Assembly: GCA_910577605.1 (NCBI GenBank)
Contig: CAJTON010000038.1
Span: forward strand, 10,194-27,095
DNA length: 16,902 nucleotides
Source: an uncultured Butyrivibrio sp.
GTDB lineage: Bacteria; Bacillota; Clostridia; Lachnospirales; Lachnospiraceae
Direction: 5' to 3'
The notes beneath the pieces were generated by a model. That model worked only from the letters and a program-made list of their open reading frames with translations. It did no database searches and was not told the origin of the DNA. Each line of letters opens with the position of its first letter. Within the stretch, counting starts at the first letter, position 1. Made by a program: the position numbers and the translations under genes. Shown one piece after another: positions 1 through 6,135 of this stretch.

Positions 1-1302
1 GGTTTTCATGGGTTCCTTCAGGTCGGCTCCGACGCTGTTGTGGTTGAGCTGGATTAGGTTTGCGGTCACGACGCTGTTATGGTCCTGCGCCGTTACTGTA
101 GGAAGGGGATTTTCAAGGCTGTCCCCGGCTCCGGTGTAGCCTCCGTCAAAGTATTTGTGCAGGAACGCGCTCACGAGGGCATAGCGGTTTGACGCGTCCA
201 CAGTCATAATCGGGCTGTCTACACCCTGTCCCCGCACCTCACCGTCCGCCGTTTCGGAATGGTACTGTATGAGCGTGGGAGAAACAACAAAGTTACGGTT
301 CCCCGTCGTTATCACGGGCAGGGGGCTTTCCACAGACGCCCCGGTATTGTTTTCATTATTGCACATGATACAGGGCGCAAGCATGGGCTCGCACAGGTAA
401 TGTTTTGTGCTGCCTACGATTGTAGGTAACGGCTCTTTTATGTCATGTACTCTTGGGCTCTGTCCTTTCCGTTCCCCGTAGCCGATTGGAACTATGAAGG
501 GGTCGGGATTGTCCAGTATGAATTTTTTCAGTCCCCGCGCTATCCTCTGCATTGTTTTTTCTGCAAGGGGACGCACCGCGCGCACGCCGTATTTTTCTTT
601 TATCTCCTCTGCTGTGTCAAAGATGCTCGGGCACGGCAGGGAAAAGTCTATCTGTGTGCAGGCTCCGACATAGGGTTTTAACAGCCCTGCTTTCACGGCT
701 TCACTGTCGGCTTTTGCGTGTGTCGGCTGCGGGAAGACTATCGGCTTGCCGTCACAGCGCGCGATAAGGAAGAAGCGTCTGCGCATGGTCGGCGCTCCGT
801 AGTCCGCGGCTACAAGGCTCCTGTACTCGACCTCATAGCCGAGGTCTTCAAGCTGCTCTATAAATCTGCGGAAGGTGTCTCCCTGTTTTGCTTTGACTGG
901 GTGATGTCTTCGGTTCAAAGGTCCCCACGTCTGAAATTCCTCAACGTTTTCAAGCATGATTACTTCCGGGCGCACCAACGCCGCCCACCGCAGCGCTACC
1001 CACGCAAGCCCGCGTATGGTTTTGTCTTTGGGTTTTCCTCCTTTGGCTTTTGAAAAGTGTTTGCAGTCGGGCGAGAACCATGCGAGCGCTACGGGGTGTC
1101 CGGCGCAGGCTTTCACGGGGTCAACGTCCCATACGGATTCGCAGTAGTGCCGTGTATATGGGTGGTTTGCTTTGTGCATTTTTATTGCTTCGGGGGCGTG
1201 GTTTATGGCGATGTCCACGCTTCTTCCGGTAGCGATTTCTATGCCGGTGCTGGCACCGCCCCCTCCCGCGAAGTTGTCCACTATGAGCTTTCCGTTTATC
1301 AT
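1..1302 (-). CDS. C5-cytosine DNA methyltransferase (partial, C-terminus off the left edge)
   Basis: Reading leftward from ATG at 1302 the frame stays open for 434 codons and runs off the window. The protein would transfer a methyl group from SAM to C5 of cytosine in phage DNA. The SAM-binding motif I appears at residues 8-16 (VDNFAGGGG). The catalytic cysteine motif is SPDCKHFS with Cys80, in place of the more usual PPCQ form. The ENV motif is at 118-120, and an Arg-rich motif (APTMRRRFFLIAR) at about 170-182 fits motif VIII. From about residue 250 there are repeated blocks of the type PLPTV...LIQ, which may be target-recognition-like repeats; at least three are visible before the edge. The start is supported by GGAGG about 12 bases upstream (plus strand 1315-1319). 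It is the last gene seen in the tubR-tubZ-replication operon. Likely role: protection from host restriction. Confident on family; specificity unknown. Confidence 0.93.
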   Translation of the reverse strand, partial: MINGKLIVDNFAGGGGASTGIEIATGRSVDIAINHAPEAIKMHKANHPYTRHYCESVWDVDPVKACAGHPVALAWFSPDCKHFSKAKGGKPKDKTIRGLAWVALRWAALVRPEVIMLENVEEFQTWGPLNRRHHPVKAKQGDTFRRFIEQLEDLGYEVEYRSLVAADYGAPTMRRRFFLIARCDGKPIVFPQPTHAKADSEAVKAGLLKPYVGACTQIDFSLPCPSIFDTAEEIKEKYGVRAVRPLAEKTMQRIARGLKKFILDNPDPFIVPIGYGERKGQSPRVHDIKEPLPTIVGSTKHYLCEPMLAPCIMCNNENNTGASVESPLPVITTGNRNFVVSPTLIQYHSETADGEVRGQGVDSPIMTVDASNRYALVSAFLHKYFDGGYTGAGDSLENPLPTVTAQDHNSVVTANLIQLNHNSVGADLKEPMKT

Positions 1303-1325
1303 TTATCGCTACAACCTCCGTGCTG

Positions 1326-1691
1326 TTAAATATTATTTCTTGTTCCCCGCTCTATTTCGTCTAAAGTTTGCCTTGAGCATTTGATATTAAAGAGCGTCCC
1401 AACGATTCGCTTTGACAGCTCCACGGGCGGTATATTCGCCCGCGTTGCATTCTCAAGCGTGACATCAATAACACCTATTATCTTTTTCAGCGGATAATTT
1501 GCTCTCGACTTTTTGTTTGCGTGCTGAAGGATATTGTATATAATGCATATATCCGTCATCGGGAAAGTATGTTCTACCGCCGTCTTGTTTAAAAGTGCCG
1601 CCGCTTCGCAGTCGGAGCCGTCGATTAAGGCCATTATGTATTTTTCGCGGTAATATTCGTCATTCGCTTTTTCGCTCTGATTTGTAGACAT
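1326..1691 (-). CDS. hypothetical phage protein, 121 aa
   Basis: I chose the ATG at 1691 because GGGAGG lies 7-8 bases upstream; an in-frame start at 1721 lacks such a site. The product is a soluble, mostly helical-looking protein with no signal peptide or membrane segment and no motif I recognise. It sits 23 bases before the methyltransferase start and overlaps the end of the small upstream gene by 32 bases, so it belongs to the same leftward operon. A role as an early-gene accessory is only inferred from position. Confidence 0.7.
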   Translation of the reverse strand: MSTNQSEKANDEYYREKYIMALIDGSDCEAAALLNKTAVEHTFPMTDICIIYNILQHANKKSRANYPLKKIIGVIDVTLENATRANIPPVELSKRIVGTLFNIKCSRQTLDEIERGTRNNI

Positions 1692-1827
1692 ATATCCGCC
1701 TCCCTCCCGAATATCTGGCAAGCCGTTTTCGCATTTTTTCCGCCTGCTCTTCGGAATCCCTTATTATCGCTCTTTCTTCGCCCTCGACGACGATAAAATA
1801 CTTTCCCTTGATGTCCTTGTACTTCAT
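1660..1827 (-). CDS. small basic hypothetical protein, 55 aa
   Basis: The start at ATG 1827 (MKYKDIKGKY) is preceded by GGGAGGGTGAA, while the longer reading from 1878 would overlap the helicase loader and has no comparable site. The short product has a beta-rich N-terminus (KYFIVVEGEERAII) followed by a charged helix rich in Glu, Lys and Arg and a Tyr-rich end. Its stop overlaps the next gene, suggesting translational coupling. No family recognised. Confidence 0.6.
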   Translation of the reverse strand: MKYKDIKGKYFIVVEGEERAIIRDSEEQAEKMRKRLARYSGGRRIYVYKSERKSE

Positions 1828-1828
1828 T

Positions 1829-2665
1829 TCACCCTCCCAAAAGCATTTTATAAAGCTCCTTGTTCTCGGATTTGGCAAGCTTAAGCCTCACGGATTCGTC
1901 TGGGAACGGAACAGGCAGCGCCATTTTAATGATGCGGCTGACGGTCCGCTCGTCTAGCTTTAAAGCCTCCATCTGGCAGTTGCTTGTAAATATTGTCACC
2001 TGCTTGCAAACCATACGCCCATCAAGAATCTCATAAAATTTTTCGTCAACCCACGGTGTTGATTTTTCTACGCCAATGTCATCAATCACCAACACAGGTA
2101 CGCGGATAATGTCTTGTATAAAGCGCTGTTCCCCGTCGCCGTCCTTTGTGTCCTGATGCCACGAATTTTTTATCTCGCCCAAAATCTGTAAACCGGTCGT
2201 AAATTTAACCGAAATCCGGTATTTTTTGATAATGTCGTTTGCTATGCCCGCCGCCATGCGAGTTTTGCCGCTCCCCTTTGTGTGGGAATACAGGTAAAGC
2301 CCTTTGCCTTCCGGCTGTATCTGCAAAAAATCTCTGACATAGTTTGCGCAGAGCAGCTTTGCCATTCGAGCCTTTTCCCGTGCCTCCGGCGACTGGTACA
2401 GGCTCAAATCAAACGAATCCACAGTGTAGCCCTCAAATTCGGGCGGGATATTGGCAAATTCGAGCTTATTTTGCATTATCAGCAAATCAAGGCATTCGCA
2501 CGGCACGGCGTATTCGTTGCCGTTTTCGTGGGTTGAAAATGTATATCCCAAACCTTTGCATTTAGGGCATTTATGTATCGTGCTTGTGGCTTGCCCTGAA
2601 TACGGCGAGGGCGTCACTTTCAGATTCGCGAGAATGGCTTGTATTTCCCGGTTGAGGTTCGACAT
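1829..2665 (-). CDS. DnaC/IstB-like replicative helicase loader (AAA+ ATPase)
   Basis: The 278-residue product should load the replicative helicase at the phage or plasmid origin. A zinc-finger-like N-terminal element has Cys33, Cys36, Cys56 and Cys58 (CPKCKGLGYTF ... PCEC). The AAA+ core has a Walker A motif, SHTKGSGKT, at 127-135, a Walker B motif, VLVIDDIG, at 191-198, and a sensor-1-like IFTSN at 225-229. The start at ATG 2665 follows GGAGG with 8 bases of spacing; an earlier in-frame start at 2704 lacks this. Its first 95 bases lie inside the end of the upstream replisome organizer gene in another frame. The pairing of organizer and loader is typical for Firmicute siphophages. Confidence 0.93.
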   Translation of the reverse strand: MSNLNREIQAILANLKVTPSPYSGQATSTIHKCPKCKGLGYTFSTHENGNEYAVPCECLDLLIMQNKLEFANIPPEFEGYTVDSFDLSLYQSPEAREKARMAKLLCANYVRDFLQIQPEGKGLYLYSHTKGSGKTRMAAGIANDIIKKYRISVKFTTGLQILGEIKNSWHQDTKDGDGEQRFIQDIIRVPVLVIDDIGVEKSTPWVDEKFYEILDGRMVCKQVTIFTSNCQMEALKLDERTVSRIIKMALPVPFPDESVRLKLAKSENKELYKMLLGG

Positions 2666-3560
2666 GATTTGCACCTCCGTTTTTGTTTTTGTAGTTGCCC
2701 TCAATCACTTTTAAGGCATTTTGGGAATTTATGAGCCAGTCGAAACCGCACCATGAATTAGTTTGTTTCCGCCCCGAAAGGAAATCCGATTCGTCCGCCA
2801 GTCGGAATATGTATTCCAAGCGCCCGTATGTGTCCAGCTCCGTCAGCACCTTTGACTTGTCCAAGGCATTGATAAGCGTCTTTATTTTCCGGCGTCGCTC
2901 GTCAGACAAGCCGCGAACCTTAGGCAAATCCTTGCATATAACGTTATAAGCATCGGCGATGCGTTTGTAGTCGAGCCTTTCGCTCTTGTCCCCGAAATCC
3001 ATCGGATTTTGGGGTATATTATTATTTATATTTATATAAATATCTTTATCTATATCTTTATCTTTAGGTTGACATTTTGCGTCTTTGTCAATGACATCTC
3101 CATTGACATCTGTTTGACTTGTCAATGACACGTCATTGACATTTGTTTGACTAACGGACAGCATATCCAAACGCTTTTGCCGCGCCCTTGCGCGGGATTC
3201 GGCTTGTTTGATGCGGTTGTACTCTCTCAATTCCTGTATTTTCCCGCTTTGGCTTTCGGAAAAATTTTGAATAAAAATTCCTTCTCGGTCTGCCTCAATC
3301 ATCCCGAATGTTTCAAATGTTTTGATTGCAAGCCTTATAATTGACAGCGGTTTGTTGAATATCGTGGCGAGCATATCCTCCGTGTACGGAAGATTGTCGG
3401 AAATCATCAGATACCCGTCCGCATTGCTTATCCCTGCCAAAAGCAACATACGAATCCAGACCACAATAAGGGCGTCACCTTCCGGCATTGCCTGTATTAT
3501 CTTGATTTTTTCGTCGTCAAACATTTCCGTTTTGAGCATTATCCATTTGACTTTTCCCAT
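2571..3560 (-). CDS. phage replisome organizer / replication initiator
   Basis: The 329-residue protein begins with the N-terminal domain typical of Firmicute phage replisome organizers (MGKVKWIMLKTEMFDDEKI..., phage_rep_org_N family), a winged-helix origin-binding domain. A charged low-complexity linker follows at about 140-185 (KDKDIDKDIYININNN). The C-terminal part at about 190-295 contains the WCGFDWLI ... KVIEGNY signature seen where such proteins contact the helicase loader. The start is supported by AGGTGA 7 bases upstream. It lies 11 bases after tubZ and overlaps the loader by 95 bases. DNA encoding the linker is AT-rich and loaded with TTGAC repeats, so the origin probably lies inside this gene, as in other phages with this initiator type. 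Confidence 0.9.
   Translation of the reverse strand: MGKVKWIMLKTEMFDDEKIKIIQAMPEGDALIVVWIRMLLLAGISNADGYLMISDNLPYTEDMLATIFNKPLSIIRLAIKTFETFGMIEADREGIFIQNFSESQSGKIQELREYNRIKQAESRARARQKRLDMLSVSQTNVNDVSLTSQTDVNGDVIDKDAKCQPKDKDIDKDIYININNNIPQNPMDFGDKSERLDYKRIADAYNVICKDLPKVRGLSDERRRKIKTLINALDKSKVLTELDTYGRLEYIFRLADESDFLSGRKQTNSWCGFDWLINSQNALKVIEGNYKNKNGGANHVEPQPGNTSHSRESESDALAVFRASHKHDT
3011..3063. other. AT-rich putative DNA-unwinding element with tandem 12-mers
   Basis: This stretch inside the initiator gene is almost entirely A/T. It contains two perfect head-to-tail copies of ATATCTTTATCT, at 3040-3051 and 3052-3063, directly beside the TTGAC repeat cluster. An AT-rich region next to iterons is the classic make-up of an iteron-type origin. 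The call as an unwinding element is inference; the repeats are seen directly. Coding constraint for the Lys/Asp/Ile/Asn linker explains part of the composition. Confidence 0.55.
3069..3153. repeat. TTGAC iteron cluster, putative replication origin
   Basis: Seven TTGAC or GTCAA boxes fall in 85 bases: forward at 3069, 3103, 3114, 3136 and 3147, reverse at 3087-3091 and 3121-3125. A 19-base unit, CATTGACATCTGTTTGACT, at 3101-3119 recurs at 3134-3152 with a single change, 33 bases apart (about three helical turns). Perfect inverted repeats include TTGAC-TT-GTCAA (3114-3125) and a 10-base arm pair TGTCAATGAC / GTCATTGACA with a 2-base spacer (3120-3141). Known phages with this initiator family carry iterons inside the initiator gene, so these are the probable binding sites of the organizer. 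Confidence 0.65.
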
Positions 3561-3571
3561 GTCGCACTCAC

Positions 3572-4630
3572 CTACCCCATATATTTCTTGAGCAAATCCC
3601 GTCTTGAGGTCTTTGCTTTCGGTGAGGCGTCGAGCGGTGGCTTGGTAGGCGCGAGGAAATTCACACCATTTTTGAGTGTGGAATCCGACGTCGCCTGAAG
3701 ATTTTTGAGAATCAAATCCTGATGCTCAACGGCTTTTTTGTAAACGGCTTCGAGGCGCGTCATCGGATAGTTAAGCCCCGCAAGGCAGCATATAGTCGCT
3801 TTGTCGTTGTATGTAGCGAAAATATCTACCGGAATGCCTATTTCCTTGCTCATTGCCTCCACATCGACATCTCCGGCGATTGAAACGGCGATATATTTAA
3901 TAACCCTGTCCGGCTCAATCGGCGCGAATATGTTGCTTTTAAAGGATTCCAACACCGCCGCCGTACTGCTTCTTTTGACAGGGACCCGCGTCAGGATAAG
4001 CATTCCTTTAGCTTTCAGCGTTTCTTCAATTTCTGCGCGGTCAATATTTCCGCGCTCGTCCTTATGACGGTCCGGAATTTCGGTGAAACTGCAAAAAGCA
4101 TTTACAAAACTCTGATTCAGGCGCAGCTTGTCACCTTTGCCGTTATCAATTATCATTGTGCTTGCAATTCCGCCGATTTTGGTCAACTCAGCAAAGCACT
4201 CATAGCAATTAATCTGTGCCTTTACACTTTCCGTTTCTGCCGGAATCACCGTTATAGCGCCGACTGCCTCAATGCGCGATGCGCCGCCCGAAATATCGTC
4301 GAGCAGTAAATCAATAAGCATCGGTCCGCATCCGCTCCCTGTTCCGCCGCCAGAGGAAAAAATGACGTAAATCATCGACACGTCCATCTTTTCGTAAATT
4401 TCTTTGCTGATGCTGTCAAAATCGTCTATGACAAGCTTCTTCGCCTTATCGCGGTCTTTATTGCAACCCTCGCCCCCGGCGATGTGGTATGTATACTTCG
4501 CTTCTTTGAGCGTCCGCAAATCCTCCTGTGAGGTATTGAGATACAGGACATTAAATCCCTTCTGCTCAAACAGCTTTCCGATGTTGCCTCCCGCCTGTCC
4601 CACGGCAACGAATCCGATTTTTTTCTTCAT
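3572..4630 (-). CDS. tubZ: TubZ-like tubulin/FtsZ-family GTPase (partition filament)
   Basis: The 352-residue product is a tubulin-superfamily GTPase. Residues 4-16 (KIGFVAVGQAGGN) form the N-terminal nucleotide-binding strand and loop. The tubulin signature GGGTGSG is at 94-100. GNIDRAE at 194-200 matches the T7 catalytic loop, with acidic Asp197 and Glu200. The C-terminal tail is basic (PKAKTSRRDLLKKYMG), as expected for contact with a DNA-bound adaptor. Length resembles the phage c-st TubZ class and is shorter than pBtoxis TubZ. The start at ATG 4630 follows AAGGAG by about 8 bases; a TTG six bases earlier is too close to it. It follows the winged-helix gene by 2 bases. It is not a cell-division FtsZ: its neighbours are a DNA-binding adaptor with a repeat array and a replication initiator. 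PhuZ-like nucleus positioning is an alternative, less likely in this context. Confidence 0.88.
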   Translation of the reverse strand: MKKKIGFVAVGQAGGNIGKLFEQKGFNVLYLNTSQEDLRTLKEAKYTYHIAGGEGCNKDRDKAKKLVIDDFDSISKEIYEKMDVSMIYVIFSSGGGTGSGCGPMLIDLLLDDISGGASRIEAVGAITVIPAETESVKAQINCYECFAELTKIGGIASTMIIDNGKGDKLRLNQSFVNAFCSFTEIPDRHKDERGNIDRAEIEETLKAKGMLILTRVPVKRSSTAAVLESFKSNIFAPIEPDRVIKYIAVSIAGDVDVEAMSKEIGIPVDIFATYNDKATICCLAGLNYPMTRLEAVYKKAVEHQDLILKNLQATSDSTLKNGVNFLAPTKPPLDASPKAKTSRRDLLKKYMG

Positions 4631-4632
4631 GC

Positions 4633-4998
4633 TCAATCTCCTTTACACGTTTTTAATAATTTCCTGCCGGAATCTGTAATAAAAAATGTCTTTGCCCTGC
4701 CCTCCTTTAAGCCTGCGGCTACAAGTCCCTTTGTTTCAAAATCTGTTATAGCCTTAAAAAGCGTGTTATCCTTGTAGCCTAACTCCTCCGCCTCTGCAAT
4801 TTCCTTAACGGTCATGGCAGACGTTCCGGTCACGGCACCGCTTTTTGAGAGTACGGACAAAATCAAGAATCCCAAACGGTTCAAAGCCTCACCGCCTTTC
4901 TTGGATTTATTTGGATTATCTCTGATTAAATCTGATAAACTCTGATTTTCTCGGATAAACTTTGATTTATTTGGATTAATTATGATTTTCCGGTGCAT
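4633..4998 (-). CDS. tubR: TubR-like winged-helix DNA-binding adaptor
   Basis: The gene lies directly upstream of the tubulin gene with a 2-base gap. Residues from about 40 to 118 have winged-helix character: LNRLGFLILSVLSKSG, then MTVKEIAEAEELGY, DNTLFKAITDFETKGL and a beta-wing TFFITDSGRKLL. By position and fold it should bind the adjacent repeat array and link DNA to the tubulin filament, and probably represses its own operon. The ATG at 4998 is preceded immediately by an in-frame TAA and has only a distant GGAG. The first about 38 codons consist of the 10-bp repeats. A TTG at 4884 would remove this region and give an 82-residue protein with the array wholly upstream. The TubR assignment rests on context and fold-like pattern, not on residue identity. 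Confidence 0.72.
   Translation of the reverse strand: MHRKIIINPNKSKFIRENQSLSDLIRDNPNKSKKGGEALNRLGFLILSVLSKSGAVTGTSAMTVKEIAEAEELGYKDNTLFKAITDFETKGLVAAGLKEGRAKTFFITDSGRKLLKTCKGD
4901..4990. repeat. nine phased 10-bp repeats, tubC-like centromere candidate
   Basis: Nine consecutive 10-base units in exact register each have T at position 1 and GAT at positions 4-6; examples are TTGGATTTAT, TCTGATAAAC and TTGGATTAAT. The flanking decamers do not fit, so the array has sharp ends. Units 1-2 (4901-4918) recur as units 7-8 (4961-4978) with one change in 18. A 10-base period places every GAT on nearly the same DNA face, as expected for cooperative binding of a small dimeric protein. TubC-type centromeres are known to be repeat arrays just upstream of tubR. 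Here the array overlaps the annotated 5' end of tubR, or lies just upstream if the TTG at 4884 is the true start. Confidence 0.75.
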
Positions 4999-5308
4999 TT
5001 ACAAACACATTCTCCATATTTGAGGTGCCTATCTCGAAATACGGACAAGTGTCGCTTGGTGCAGGATTCTTTATCCCGCCACGCTTAATCGGTACACCCC
5101 GTATACAATGTCCTTTGTCAATAGGGACATATTTTGTTGTGTGGACTGGAAAGCCGCCTTTGATGTAATACTGTACAAAATACTTGCAGTATTGGCAGCT
5201 CTTAGGCTTGCAGGCTTCATTGTTTTCCATTCGCTCCTTCAGTTGGTCCAATGCTTCTCTTAGGATATAATTCTCCTGCTTCAAAAGCTTAGTTTCTCTT
5301 GATTCCAT
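4976..5308 (-). CDS. Cys-rich small protein, possible zinc-binding, 110 aa
   Basis: The start at ATG 5308 has GGGAGG 7-8 bases upstream; the longer open frame to 5470 would cross the promoter and the divergent gene. The N-terminus is a short coiled-coil-like helix (MESRETKLLKQENYILREAL). It is followed by a CKPKSCQYCKYF cluster, a GHC and a final DTCPYFE, giving about six Cys plus His spaced as in small metal-binding phage proteins. It is the first gene of the leftward operon and overlaps tubR by 23 bases. Function unknown; a third partition or regulatory component is possible by position only. Confidence 0.75.
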   Translation of the reverse strand: MESRETKLLKQENYILREALDQLKERMENNEACKPKSCQYCKYFVQYYIKGGFPVHTTKYVPIDKGHCIRGVPIKRGGIKNPAPSDTCPYFEIGTSNMENVFVNAPENHN

Positions 5309-5348
5309 AGATGTACCTCCCAAAATATGAACAAATTGTTCGTACTTT

Positions 5349-5376
5349 TTGACTTGATTATAACGTACAATATGTT
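5349..5376 (+). promoter_or_regulatory. probable promoter of the rightward XRE gene
   Basis: TTGACT (5349-5354) and TATGTT (5371-5376) are 16 bases apart and lie face to face with the leftward promoter. The -10 is weak and overlaps a TGTTCATA half-site, consistent with autoregulation. Confidence 0.45.
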
Positions 5377-5385
5377 CATAGTCAA
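5357..5385 (-). promoter_or_regulatory. sigma-A promoter of the tubR-tubZ-replication operon
   Basis: On the minus strand, TTGACT (5385-5380) and TATAAT (5362-5357) are separated by exactly 17 bases. The -35 box and spacer overlap TATGAACA half-sites, so binding there should block transcription. The first gene starts at 5308. Confidence 0.75.
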
Positions 5386-5413
5386 TAACTTTATGAACAT
5401 TTTGGAGGTATTT

Positions 5414-5647
5414 ATGTTTAATGAGCGACTTCGTGCTACAAGGAAACATCGAAAAATCAAACTTCAGCAAATGGCGGATATGCTTGATATTTCATTAAGA
5501 GCCTATCAACACTATGAAGCCGCCTTGCGTTCTCCCTCATTAGAAACACTTGTCAAAATTGCTGATATTCTCGATGTTTCTCTGGACTATCTCCTTGAAC
5601 GCGACAACTTTATGAAAGCTCACGGAGTTTCCTTTGATGAATATTAA
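5414..5647 (+). CDS. XRE-family transcriptional regulator (77 aa)
   Basis: This is a compact single-domain Cro/C1-type HTH protein. The HTH core runs from residue 4 to 62 (ERLRATRKHRKIKLQQMADMLDISLRAYQHYE ... SLETLVKIADILDVSLDYLL). The ATG at 5414 has GGAGG 5 bases upstream; the longer in-frame ORF from 5327 runs through the operator region and is rejected as the start. It is divergent from the tubR-tubZ-replication operon and overlaps, tail to tail by 38 bases, the leftward XRE gene at 5801. Likely role: repressor or copy-control switch of the partition/replication operon, and of itself. Confidence 0.9.
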   Translation: MFNERLRATRKHRKIKLQQMADMLDISLRAYQHYEAALRSPSLETLVKIADILDVSLDYLLERDNFMKAHGVSFDEY

Positions 5648-5801
5648 ACAAGTCCTCAAGACTGTCCCATAATGCAATATCTCCTGTTCTGTCTCCGGCT
5701 TCTATGTTTTGATAGTGCCGAAGACTTATTCCGAGATGGTCTGCCACCGCCTGTTGGGTCAGACCTTTTTCTTTTCGTGCGTTTCTTAAATTCGCTCTCA
5801 T
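5610..5801 (-). CDS. small XRE-family HTH protein (63 aa)
   Basis: Residues 2-47 form an HTH domain (RANLRNARKEKGLTQQAVADHLGISLRHYQNIEAG), followed by a short C-terminal helix with LWDSLEDLFNIHQRKLREL. The ATG at 5801 is used; a GTG at 5810 would add three residues and neither has a strong ribosome site. It lies 10 bases after the upstream gene, so it is probably translated from the same message. Its end overlaps the divergently oriented XRE gene. It may be an antagonist or Cro-like partner, which is inference. Confidence 0.8.
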   Translation of the reverse strand: MRANLRNARKEKGLTQQAVADHLGISLRHYQNIEAGDRTGDIALWDSLEDLFNIHQRKLRELS

Positions 5802-5811
5802 ATAGACCACT

Positions 5812-6135
5812 CTATTCTTTCGCTTTCTCTGCCGCCAATCTCGCCAGCCTGTCCGCCCGAATCAAGCTGCGGAGCGAATATTCATTTCGATTCTTGGCTT
5901 CTTCCGCCTCGATTTCGCGTAGGTACATAAAATGCTTTGTGTAGCAATCAGAACTGTCCTGTATGACCTTTGAGCGTGGCACATTAAAGTGTTTCGCAGT
6001 CCTATCTATATCCGCCTCATGTATGGCGTTAAGTCTTTTCCAGTCCTCAAAATCCTTGTCGTAGTAGGTGGCGTTGTAGGATTTGGCGCACTTGTAGATT
6101 GCGGCGGCGTACTGTTCGTTTGGCTTATCTGTCAT
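5812..6135 (-). CDS. hypothetical phage protein, 107 aa
   Basis: The ATG at 6135 overlaps the end of the PP-loop gene by 11 bases, suggesting coupled translation; upstream in-frame codons back to 6195 have no better start. The product is charged and mostly helical, with a Tyr-rich first half and an Ala/Arg/Glu-rich C-terminal helix (SLIRADRLARLAAEKAKE). No family recognised, and no signal or membrane segment. Confidence 0.65.
   Translation of the reverse strand: MTDKPNEQYAAAIYKCAKSYNATYYDKDFEDWKRLNAIHEADIDRTAKHFNVPRSKVIQDSSDCYTKHFMYLREIEAEEAKNRNEYSLRSLIRADRLARLAAEKAKE

Larger units (their letters stand above)
5326..5400. promoter_or_regulatory. operator region with TATGAACA half-sites
   Basis: TATGAACA occurs at 5326-5333 and 5392-5399, its reverse complement TGTTCATA at 5373-5380, and a near copy (TTGTTCGTA) at 5336-5344. 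Two pairs form inverted repeats: GAACAA-A-TTGTTC (5329-5341) and ATGTTCATA / TATGAACAT (5372-5380 and 5392-5400, 11 bases apart). They overlap both divergent promoters. The neighbouring XRE protein is the natural candidate ligand. The sites are seen; the ligand is inferred. Confidence 0.7.

Noticed and set aside
445..1384. Several rightward open frames of 60-111 codons in the first 1.4 kb
   Set aside because: They are antisense to the methyltransferase, whose motifs read continuously on the minus strand to the window edge.
4426..4608. A 60-codon leftward frame inside tubZ
   Set aside because: It is an out-of-frame shadow of the tubulin gene, whose conserved motifs cover the same DNA.
3572..4630. 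Interpretation of the tubulin gene as a captured cell-division ftsZ
   Set aside because: There is no division-gene neighbour, it lacks an obvious FtsA/ZipA-type conserved acidic tail, and it is preceded by a DNA-binding adaptor with a repeat array.
4901..4990. The decamer array as a CRISPR
   Set aside because: Units are contiguous and degenerate with no spacers, and there are no cas genes.
5327..5413. N-terminal extension of the rightward XRE gene
   Set aside because: This segment contains the divergent promoters and operator half-sites, and a strong GGAGG precedes the internal ATG at 5414.
5309..5470. N-terminal extension of the Cys-rich gene
   Set aside because: It would cross its own promoter and the XRE start; ATG 5308 has an excellent ribosome site.
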